A stretch of 64,000 nt of DNA, taken from positions 1,426,001 through 1,490,000 of the forward strand of contig OZ242253.1 of the NCBI GenBank assembly GCA_965206975.1. Reading direction: 5' to 3'. Positions within the stretch are counted from its first letter, which is position 1, and each line of letters begins with the position of its first letter. This document shows, one piece after another, positions 57,287 to 64,000 of this stretch. The notes beneath the pieces were generated by a model. That model was not told where the DNA came from, ran no database searches, and saw only the letters and a program-made list of their open reading frames with translations. The position numbers and the translations under genes are program-made. The DNA is from JAAXGI01 sp965206975 (GTDB taxonomy: Bacteria > Gemmatimonadota > Gemmatimonadetes > Longimicrobiales > Gaopeijiaceae).

Positions 57287-57817
57287 ATGAAGATCGAATT
57301 CAAGTCATTGTCGATGATGGCGTTGCGACGCAAGCCAGGTGAGGTTCTGGACGAAGTCTCTCAGGAAGGTGCCGCCTTCCTGATTGAGCGAAACGGGCAA
57401 CAAAAAGCCTGTCTTGTGCCGATATCGTACTTCCTTCCGGACATTCAACCGTCCCGGGTGACGGCCGAGCTGGACAAGATGGTCGACTCGAACGAGCACT
57501 ACCGTGTCGCAATCAGCGACGAGCGGGAAATTCAGCTCACCTTCAAGGAGTTCAGTGGCGAGACAGTCGTCAACGTGACTGTGACGCTGCCGCACGGCTA
57601 TCCCGACAAAGCGCCGGTGGTCTCCGCAGAACCCATCGAGGTCGGATGCCCGCAGAGATGGCCCGATGGGGCGCTGTGCATCTACGGCGCCATGGCGGTG
57701 TGGAATCCAGGGAAACACGACGTAATGCACGTGGTCGCGCTGTTCCGGCGGTGGATCCAGCACTACTCGGTTTGGCGGCAGACGGAGGAGTGGCCCAAGG
57801 AGGGACCGGAGACGTGA
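57287..57817 (+). CDS. Phd/YefM-like domain fused to an E2-like domain
   Basis: 176 residues from ATG 57287. Residues 1-50 (FKSLSMMALRRKPGEVLDEV, AAFLIERNGQQKACLVPISY) look like a Phd/YefM antitoxin DNA-binding domain: the pattern of a helix, then a strand pair '..i.rnG.p.avlvp...' is diagnostic. From about 72 on it is E2-like: VTVTLPHGYPDKAPVVSAEP, then ALCIYGAMAVWNPGKHD with candidate catalytic C131 and a C-terminal helix ending TEEWP. The fusion suggests that conjugation and operon control, or toxin-antitoxin-like control, are linked. Its stop overlaps the E1-like start (GTGA). Confidence 0.78.
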   Translation: MKIEFKSLSMMALRRKPGEVLDEVSQEGAAFLIERNGQQKACLVPISYFLPDIQPSRVTAELDKMVDSNEHYRVAISDEREIQLTFKEFSGETVVNVTVTLPHGYPDKAPVVSAEPIEVGCPQRWPDGALCIYGAMAVWNPGKHDVMHVVALFRRWIQHYSVWRQTEEWPKEGPET

Positions 57818-58665
57818 AGGATCGATTATTCGCGAGGATCGAACGCCTGTTCGATGTACGCGCGTTCGAGGACCTTTGGGTGCTAATCGCAGGGTGCGGA
57901 TCGGGCGGTGGGCAGGTAGCGCAGCACTTGGCCATGTCTGGTGTCAGGAAGTTCATCCTCGTAGACAGGGGCGAGCTCGAGGTCGAGAACGTCATTCGAC
58001 ATGTCTGTGGGCTCCGGTACCTGGACTGGCGGAAGACGGCGGCGCTCGCCGACGTAATGAAGGACCGCAACCCGCAGGTGGAAGTCAGGATGTTCGATGA
58101 AGATGTGCTCGGCTGGCGAGGACTGAAAGATGAGGTCGAGCGTGCCAGTGTCGTTGTGGTGGCGACGGACAACGAACCGAGCCGGTACCGGCTGAACGAG
58201 GTCTGCGTAGAAACTCAGACACCGTTCACCGTGGGTCGCGTGTTTACTCGTGGAATCGGCGGCGAAGTTTACGCCTATCGACCGGAGAAGGGCGGATGCC
58301 TGGCATGCCTGGAGCGGCTTCTCGAGCGGACCCAATTCCGAGACGGCGTGTGGGAGATCGATCTCGTGTCGGAGGAGGCGCGGCAGAAAGTCTACGACCT
58401 TGACATCGAGGAGATCAAGGATTCGCCGGGCCTGTCGGTCGACATCGGGTTCATAGCTGCCTTCCACACGCGGTTCACGCTGGATGCGCTGGGCAACGCG
58501 GCGGTGTCCCGACCGCAGTTCATGACCCTGATCGATGACAACTACCTGGTGTGGGGCAATAGAGCTGTACATCCGTTTTCGAAGAACTTCCAACTACAGC
58601 GGATGAAGCTCTCGCCGCAGGATGGATGCCTGGTTTGCGGAGGAGAACATGAAGGCGAAGCGTGA
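57814..58665 (+). CDS. E1/ThiF-like adenylyltransferase
   Basis: 283 residues from GTG 57814, overlapping the previous gene by 4 bp, with AGGAGG upstream. The ATP-binding ThiF fold is clear: VLIAGCGSGGGQVAQHLAMS (23-42), D51, then VENVIRHVCGLRYLDWRKTA with the conserved Arg and Lys, and VVVVATDNEPSR. Two CxxC pairs (C162/C165, C272/C275) form the usual structural zinc site. A conserved cysteine near 131 (EVCVETQTPF) could be the thioester site. It should adenylate the C-terminus of a modifier and pass it to an E2-like partner. The end overlaps the JAB gene by 17 bp. Confidence 0.9.
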   Translation: MKDRLFARIERLFDVRAFEDLWVLIAGCGSGGGQVAQHLAMSGVRKFILVDRGELEVENVIRHVCGLRYLDWRKTAALADVMKDRNPQVEVRMFDEDVLGWRGLKDEVERASVVVVATDNEPSRYRLNEVCVETQTPFTVGRVFTRGIGGEVYAYRPEKGGCLACLERLLERTQFRDGVWEIDLVSEEARQKVYDLDIEEIKDSPGLSVDIGFIAAFHTRFTLDALGNAAVSRPQFMTLIDDNYLVWGNRAVHPFSKNFQLQRMKLSPQDGCLVCGGEHEGEA

Positions 58666-59566
58666 CGTGCCGGTGGTCCGGGTGGAGATCGCGGGCGAGG
58701 TGCTGGAGAGCGTGTTCGAGGAATGCGACCGTTACGACCTCGAGGAGACGGGGGGGCGGGTCGTAGGCCACTTCGCTATGGATCGCGGAACGCTGGTCAT
58801 CCGGGCGCAGGGCGTGATTGAGCCGGGTCCAAAGGCCCGTCGGACGAGCACGAGCTTTTTTCAGGACGGGAACTATCAAACGGAGGTGTTCAGACGGATC
58901 GAGGCGGAAGACCCGTCGATTGAGCATCTTGGCAATTGGCATACCCACCACATGAACGGTTATCCGACGCTGAGCGCTGGTGACATGGCGACCTATCGTC
59001 GGATCGTCAACCATGAACTGCACAACCTCGACTTCTTCTACGCATTGCTTGTGACGCACCGGGAGGAAGGGCGGAGTGGGCTGGACCGATACGCGGTGCG
59101 GCACTACGTGCTCTTTCGCGGCGACGACGCTGTGCACGAAATCGGACGGGCTGACGTGAAGGTCACCGAACAACCGAGGATCTGGCCAACAGAGCATCGT
59201 ATTTCGGACAACGCTCGAAGAGAGGACGGGGTGGAAGGCGATGGAACGCCGGGATTCGTAGTCGTCCGCGCACGCGACCAAGTTGTCCTCGAGGTCTTGT
59301 TTCCCTCGTTGGAGCCTTGGCTGTCCGCCCGAACAGGGACCTTCTTTTGGAAGGGCCGGTTGCCGTTGATCGACGGATCCACAATCGACGTGAGGGTCGC
59401 GGAAATCGAAGACGATGGCGGGCTGCTCTACTATCCACTCGTCTCGCCGGCCTCCGAGCAAGTGGAGGAGTTGTGCGGGACGCCATTTCCGAGTACGGCC
59501 CACGCGCTACGCGCGTTGGAGTTGAAAATGAACCGACAAATCTACGAATCCGCGATGACGCGGTAA
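58649..59566 (+). CDS. JAB/JAMM-type deubiquitinase-like metalloprotease
   Basis: 305 residues from ATG 58649, with GGAGGAG upstream. The JAMM zinc site is complete: a glutamate near 33 (EETGG), H98 and H100 in NWHTHH, S109 and D112 in TLSAGD; spacing between the His pair and Ser is one residue longer than in the common form. The domain occupies about the first 180 residues. The remaining 120 residues (FVVVRARDQVVLEVLFPSLE, TIDVRVAEIEDDGGLLYYPL) form a second beta-rich domain of unknown type. It would trim the modifier precursor or remove it from targets, like Cap3 in type II CBASS or BilC. Confidence 0.88.
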   Translation: MKAKRDVPVVRVEIAGEVLESVFEECDRYDLEETGGRVVGHFAMDRGTLVIRAQGVIEPGPKARRTSTSFFQDGNYQTEVFRRIEAEDPSIEHLGNWHTHHMNGYPTLSAGDMATYRRIVNHELHNLDFFYALLVTHREEGRSGLDRYAVRHYVLFRGDDAVHEIGRADVKVTEQPRIWPTEHRISDNARREDGVEGDGTPGFVVVRARDQVVLEVLFPSLEPWLSARTGTFFWKGRLPLIDGSTIDVRVAEIEDDGGLLYYPLVSPASEQVEELCGTPFPSTAHALRALELKMNRQIYESAMTR

Positions 59567-59576
59567 GGGGCGCAAC

Positions 59577-60401
59577 GTGGAAGTGCTTACGCTCTACGTG
59601 GGGCAAGGGAATTTCGCAGTCGTCCGCCATGGTACGCAGGCGATCGCAGTGGATACCCGTTGGCTATCCGAACGGTCAGACGAGATCGAGTCGAAAGTGG
59701 GCCGTTTTCTGCAGCGGCGGTACTTGACGGGTGTCGTGTTGACCGGGCTTGACGACGATCACGCGGACCCGGTCGGACTGGACTGGTTGCTTGTGCACTA
59801 CATGCCGGACTGGGTGATGTATCCGAAATACTACAAGGATACCGAGAACGCGAAGCAGGTGTTCAATGTGATTGGGAAGCACGAGCGCCGTCGGAAGGGA
59901 GGCCCGAAACCTCTTAAGCGGGTATCGGTGCGGCTTGATCGGTTGGAGTCCCGCTACCTAGATGATCTGTCGGAGGAGTTCCAGCTCGAGTTGTTCTCAC
60001 CGCACATCGAGGACATGGACAACTCGAACAACTGCAGCATCGTGCTGAAGATCGAGGGCGTTGGGCCGGAAGGATTCTCGTACTTGGTTACGGGCGATAC
60101 CGAGAATCCCCGTTGGGGCCGGATTGTGGAGCTGTTCGATGACGCGTTGGACGCGGACGTGCTGGCAGCACCACATCACGGATCGAAGAACGCGGCACAC
60201 GCCGCGATGGCTTTGGCAGTGATGCCGAATACGGTGCTGATAAGCGCGGGCGTCGACAGTCAGTACAGGCACCCGGATGGGAAAGCTGTGGCGCTGTATC
60301 TGCGCGTGGCCGACCACGTGTTCAAGACGAACGTGCGTGCCGGCATCTCACTCCTAACGAAGCGACTGGGCAGCGACTTTCTGACACGACGCGTGGCGTA
60401 A
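59577..60401 (+). CDS. Metallo-beta-lactamase-fold protein lacking the first motif histidine
   Basis: 274 residues from GTG 59577, with AAGGGG upstream. The ComEC-C-terminal-like MBL fold shows LYVGQGNFAVVRHG, an altered metal motif TGLDDDHADPVG, then NNCSIVLKIEG, YLVTGDTENP and APHHGSKNAAH. The expected THxDxDH has Gly at the first His (G57), while the two Asp and second His remain, so metal binding and catalysis are probably reduced. MBL-fold proteins recur in prokaryotic E1/E2/JAB operons; their role is not settled. It may pair with the intact homologue encoded next. Confidence 0.85.
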   Translation: MEVLTLYVGQGNFAVVRHGTQAIAVDTRWLSERSDEIESKVGRFLQRRYLTGVVLTGLDDDHADPVGLDWLLVHYMPDWVMYPKYYKDTENAKQVFNVIGKHERRRKGGPKPLKRVSVRLDRLESRYLDDLSEEFQLELFSPHIEDMDNSNNCSIVLKIEGVGPEGFSYLVTGDTENPRWGRIVELFDDALDADVLAAPHHGSKNAAHAAMALAVMPNTVLISAGVDSQYRHPDGKAVALYLRVADHVFKTNVRAGISLLTKRLGSDFLTRRVA

Positions 60402-60449
60402 CGCCACGGATCGACGTTGCGGAATTCAACAACTAAGGAGCATCAGACT

Positions 60450-61065
60450 ATGGCAATTCAGCCCCCTGATCGGGGATTGATCTTCTGGCCCGTCGAAACC
60501 GGAGACAGCACGACGATTCGTGTGGCGGAGACCGTGTACATGCAGGTGGACATACGGCACATGGCCAAGTCCGAAGACGATGACGACTCGGCCTGGCCGG
60601 TGATCGACGAGCTGATCGAGTTGTTGCCGACATATCGCGGCAAACCGTACCTCTCGGTCTTCGCGCTCACCCATCCCGACTTGGACCACTGCCAAGGCTT
60701 CGAGGAACTGAACGACCGCGTCACGATCTCCGAGCTGTGGATGTCGCCGCGTACCTTCCGGGAATTCCGCGAGAACGACGACCTGTGCGACGACGCCCAA
60801 GCCTTCCACGACGAGGCGATGCGGCGTGTCCAAACAGCCATCGACGCGGGAGGTGACCCCGGCCGGGGTCATCGGATCCGTATCATCGGCTACGACGAAT
60901 TGCTGCAAGAACCCGATTTCGAAGGTTTCCCCGAGGAGTTCCTGACCATTCCCGGCCAAACTGTCACGATCCTGGACGGTGACGATCTCTCCCATATATT
61001 CGAGGTGTTCGTGCACGCGCCGTTCAAGGACGACAGCTTCGGCGACCGCAACGACTGCAGCCTAG
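60450..61065 (+). pseudogene. Second metallo-beta-lactamase-fold protein, 5' part (split by IS1182 copy 3)
   Basis: Starts at ATG 60450, with AAGGAG nine bases upstream. The native 205 codons include IFWPVETGDSTTIRVAETVY and a complete metal motif, LTHPDLDHCQGF (H75, D77, D79, H80), and end DRNDCSL at the insertion point CTAG. Together with 62690-63228 the gene is exactly 385 codons with stop. It is the member of the MBL pair expected to be catalytic, perhaps a nuclease or other phosphodiesterase effector. As it is, the frame runs into the element and ends near 61298, losing the last metal ligands. Confidence 0.87.
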
Positions 61066-62685
61066 GAGTCTGCGCCGCAGAAGCACAGCTGACTGAGCCG
61101 AATGGTCATGGAGCCGTCCGCGGCGAGGCGGATCCGGGTGATTGGGAGGTTGAGGACTTGTGTCTGCGACGGATCGGGAGAGCGGAATGGATGCGTTGGG
61201 GGGGCAAGAGAGCTACGAGAGCCCTCGCGCCGGCAGATGCGGGGGTGAACCCTCGTGCAGTCATGCCGCCTGAAGGGTGTGCAGCCGCTTCACATTGAGT
61301 GCCAGGCACACGAGGGTCCACTCCGGCCCGGACCTTCTCGAGGCCCCGGAAGCTGAATCGTCGAAAGCCCATCACCTCCTTGATCCAGCCGATGGGCGCT
61401 TCGGCCTGCCACTTTCGCCGTGCGTAGCGTCTTCGGCCATCTTCGCTCGCCAGCTTCTCGGCCATGCGGGCTTTCGCCGGATATTCCTCCTTGTCAACCG
61501 TGGGGGCGGCCTTGCCCTCCCGGGCCAGCGCCACATACCCATCGATGTCTCGCTCTTCCAGTTCCTCGAGATCCCGCTCGTTGCAATAGCCCGTGTCCGC
61601 CAGCACCTGCGCCGGCGTCTCGCCGTACGCTTGCGCCACCGCGTCGACCATGGGCACCAGCTGGCCCTGGTCGCTCGCGTTGTCCGTCACCTCGGCCCCG
61701 ACCACCAGCTGGTTCTCCCCCTCCACGACCGCCTGTGCGTTGTAGCACTGCTGGAACCCCTCCGAACTCGTTTTCATGATCCGGCTCTCAGGGTCCGTGA
61801 AGTTGCTCTGCGCCGCCTCGTCCGGCTCTCCGTACTCCCGCTTGTAGGGCCTGCCGCCCTTCGGGTTGCGCGTCTGCCCCGGCTTGCGGCCCCGTGCGTC
61901 GTCCGCCGCTCTCTGCTCGGCTTCCAGGCGCGCCTTCGCCTCCCGGATCGCCGCCAGCCGGTCCTCGCGCCGCCTGAGCTCCTCCGGCACCTCGTCTCCG
62001 CAAGCTTCCTCCCCGTAGCGCTCGTCTTCCGCTTCGTCCACCGCCTCGGCTTTCTCCAGCAACCCCTTGATCTCCCCTCTCAGCCCCCGGATCTCCGCCT
62101 CCAGCCCAGCCTCCTCCTTGACCATCCGGCCGTAGCTCATCGCCTTGCGCTTGCTCGCCTTCGCCCGAACCTTCGTCCCGTCCACCGACACCCTGCCAAG
62201 CCCCGCCAGCCCCAAGGCCCGCGCGAGCATCACCACCTCCACGAACACCGCCCGGAAATCCCCGAGATGGCGCCTGCGGAACTCGCACAGCGTCCGGTGC
62301 TTCGGGAAGTTCCCCGCCGCCAGCATCCGAAACGCAACATCCTCCTCCAGCTTCCTCGCCATCTTGCGCGACGAGAAGGTGCCCGTCGCATACGCGTAGA
62401 TCAGCACCTTGACCATCATCCGCGGGTCGTACGGCGAGTTGCGCCGCCCGTCCCCCCGGTACCCCGCCCGTAGAACGCGCTCAGATCCACCGCGTCCGCC
62501 AGGTCGCTCACATGCTGCGCCAAATGACCCTCCGACACCCACTCCCGAAGATCCGGAGGCAGCAGCAACATCTGCTCCGGATCGTACGGTCGAAACGTCG
62601 TTCCCATTCACCCCCCTCCGTGTGCCGCAAACCTCCCCAATGCCCTGCCACCAAAGATAGCCGCAGGGTTCTGCGGCGCAGACTC
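61066..62685. mobile_element. IS1182-family element, copy 3 (1620 bp, CTAG target duplication)
   Basis: The ends GAGTCTGCGCCGCAGAA at 61066-61082 and its reverse complement at 62669-62685 are identical to copy 1. CTAG is duplicated at 61062-61065 and 62686-62689. The element has the same orientation as copy 1 and nearly the same sequence, but one additional C near 61324. It splits the second metallo-beta-lactamase gene of the ubiquitin-like operon. Confidence 0.93.
61261..62607 (-). pseudogene. IS1182-family transposase, copy 3, frameshifted near the C-terminus
   Basis: Starts at ATG 62607 and shows the same two-frame structure as copy 1, with the six-G run at 62452-62457. In addition, an extra C near 61324 changes the native ending RAEWTLVCLALNVKRLHTLQ into GVDPRVPGTQCEAAAH and reads on to 61106. 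The catalytic DDE region is before this point and identical in type to copy 1, so loss of activity is likely but not certain. The element may have been moved by another copy. Confidence 0.82.
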
Positions 62686-62689
62686 CTAG

Positions 62690-63228
62690 CCTTCCAAATC
62701 TCACTCTACAACGGGAACGGCTGCGGCCGGGCGCTGCTCATGGGTGACCTCAGCTATCCCGTCATCCGACGGATCTTTGACCGCAGCGAGCCCGCGACCG
62801 TCCAGTGGAACGCACTGCTCGCCCCCCATCATTGCTCCAAATCCGTCATGTACTGGAAGGACGACGGAGAGGAGGACGAGACGCTTAAGGACGACATCGT
62901 TCGCGACCTCGGCAACGCTGCCCTCGACCCGGGATACGTGGTCTCGAGCTCTGAACCAGTGCCGGACAGAAACGATCCGGGCGACAACCCGCCGCACGCC
63001 AAGGCGAAGGCGCAGTACGAGCGAATCGTCCCGAACGAGTTCATCTGCACCCAGGAGCATCGGAACGAGAAGAACCCCGAGCCCATCATCTTCGAGGTCA
63101 GCCCGAACGGCTTCGCGTATGTCGGCGAGACCGAATCCAGCAAGTCGGTGGCCGACGTACTGAAGGCGGCCGGTGGCGCCGCCGTGGCACCAGCAACGGC
63201 GGTCGGGTTCGGTCGTGGCACTGAGTGA
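62690..63228 (+). pseudogene. Second metallo-beta-lactamase-fold protein, 3' part
   Basis: Continues the frame left at 61065 as AFQISLYNGNGCGRALLMGD, then LLAPHHCSKSVMYW, with the MBL Asp (MGDL) and His (APHHC) motifs. About 110 further residues, rich in charged groups, include NDPGDNPPHAKAKAQYERIV and FEVSPNGFAYVGETESSK. It ends TGA 63226-63228, overlapping the next gene by 14 bp. An internal start could exist, but the N-terminal metal motif would be missing. Confidence 0.85.
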
Positions 63229-64000
63229 AGGCCAGCGCACCGCACTCGACCAGTTGCGACGGATCGCAGATACCGATCGATCGCCCGTTCGGATCATCGG
63301 GGTCGAGGAAAGCGCCGACCCCGGTGCCTCGTTAGTCGTCCACGTCACCCTCGATTGCACCGGTCACGAGCACGTCGAAGGCGGTCTGCGACTGCACGAC
63401 CGGGAAGGCATCACGCTGTGGATCCCGGCCGAATTCCCGTTCAGTCCGCCTGCGGCCTTCACCGCGCACACCCGGTTTCACGGGTTTAGCCACGTTCAGT
63501 GGGGGAACTGTCTGTGCCTGTACTCGTCTCCGGACACCCAGTGGAACCCGTCCCGTGGCATGTTCGGACTCGTGGCTCAGCTCGACGAGTGGCTTCGACG
63601 CGGCGCCCGAAACGAGCTCGATCATCCGGAAGGCCCCCTACATCCCCCCATCGCCTACACGGTCTCTTCGACAGCCATCTGCGTAAACGCCGATACGCCG
63701 GATCGCAGCCACTGGCCGTGGTTCGGCGCCGCCGTGCTAACGCGGACCAAACCCGACCTCCTCGAGGTCGACGCCTGGCAGCCGGTCTACACGGTGCCGA
63801 ACGATGTCTCGTTCGCACCAACCGTCTTGCTGGACTTCGAACTCCCGTACGAATATCCCCGAACCGTCCACCACCTGCTTCTATACCTTGAAATCAAGGG
63901 CGTCCCAAGCAGTCGCGTACTCGCGCACCTGATGCTGGCCTCCGAGCGCGTCTCCCAAGGTGCGCCGTTGTATGTCGGCATCGGCACCCCCTCGCGAGGG
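63215..64000 (+). CDS. E2-like protein, possibly E2-E1 fusion (runs off the window)
   Basis: Open from GTG 63215 to the window edge (262 codons). The first 130 residues form an E2-like domain: ITLWIPAEFPFSPPAAFTAH, then VQWGNCLCLYSSPDTQWNPS with two candidate catalytic cysteines, C99 and C101, and a helix GLVAQLDEWLRRGA. The remaining part (PIAYTVSSTAICVN, WPWFGAAVLTRTKPDLLEVD, TVHHLLLYLEIKGVPSSRVL) may be a linker or start of another domain. E2 proteins with such an opening are often fused to a C-terminal ThiF/E1 domain, as in Cap2; whether that holds here lies outside the window. Confidence 0.75.
   Translation, partial: MALSEGQRTALDQLRRIADTDRSPVRIIGVEESADPGASLVVHVTLDCTGHEHVEGGLRLHDREGITLWIPAEFPFSPPAAFTAHTRFHGFSHVQWGNCLCLYSSPDTQWNPSRGMFGLVAQLDEWLRRGARNELDHPEGPLHPPIAYTVSSTAICVNADTPDRSHWPWFGAAVLTRTKPDLLEVDAWQPVYTVPNDVSFAPTVLLDFELPYEYPRTVHHLLLYLEIKGVPSSRVLAHLMLASERVSQGAPLYVGIGTPSRG

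Noticed and set aside
56717..64000. Classification of the operon as type II CBASS
   Set aside because: The E1/E2/JAB logic is similar to Cap2/Cap3, but no CD-NTase or CBASS effector is encoded in the visible part.

Overview
High-GC bacterial DNA with many GTG starts and several four-base or longer gene overlaps. Secreted and outer-membrane functions are prominent: a TonB-dependent receptor with a carboxypeptidase-like N-terminal domain, a TonB-type protein, several lipoproteins, a tannase-like esterase, an M1 peptidase and a creatininase-like protein. This gene style fits Gemmatimonadota or a related heterotrophic lineage, but no rRNA or marker protein in the window proves it. Two tRNA genes are present (Asn-GTT, Lys-CTT).

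Layout. 1-27.5 kb is mostly ordinary chromosome: an MFS transporter tail, a tannase-like gene split by an IS110-family element, a sodium:solute symporter, a TonB receptor, an aldo/keto reductase, M1 peptidase, two SMP-30-like proteins, a TPR lipoprotein with a TonB-type protein, YjbQ, an alpha/beta hydrolase, an osmoprotectant ABC transporter, a creatininase-like protein and a DsbA-like lipoprotein. 27.7-35.8 kb holds tRNA-Asn and an SOS mutagenesis cassette, lexA-imuA-imuB-dnaE2, with dnaE2 cut near its 3' end by an IS1380-family element. 36-42 kb holds an APC permease fused to universal-stress-protein domains, broken by an IS1182-family element, and an SLC13 permease with four TrkA_C-like domains. 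42-50.3 kb is a decayed mobile zone: a degenerate IS1182 copy, a 907-residue coiled-coil protein, protease debris, and an IS3 element carrying a nested IS481 element.

50.4-64 kb looks like a defence island beginning at tRNA-Lys. It has (i) a short DprA/SLOG protein with an overlapping phosphoribosyltransferase; (ii) a HEPN (ApeA-like) protein whose small upstream partner has been cut by another IS1182-family element; (iii) an integrase remnant; and (iv) a promoter-led operon of ubiquitin-conjugation-like proteins. That operon runs: 64-aa protein, E2-like, Phd/YefM-like domain fused to a second E2-like domain, E1/ThiF-like, JAB/JAMM protease, metallo-beta-lactamase-fold protein lacking its first motif histidine, a second such protein with an intact motif but split by an IS1182 copy, and a third E2-like protein running off the window end.

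Insertion sequences dominate the story. Five host genes (tannase-like, dnaE2, APC-USP, the small HEPN partner, the second metallo-beta-lactamase) carry insertions. For four of them, removing the element and one target copy restores an exact reading frame; for dnaE2 the rejoined frame is plausible but the target is unclear. All IS1182-family insertions sit in CTAG. The cross-checked frame arithmetic means most of these 'pseudogenes' are recent, single-event losses rather than old decay.
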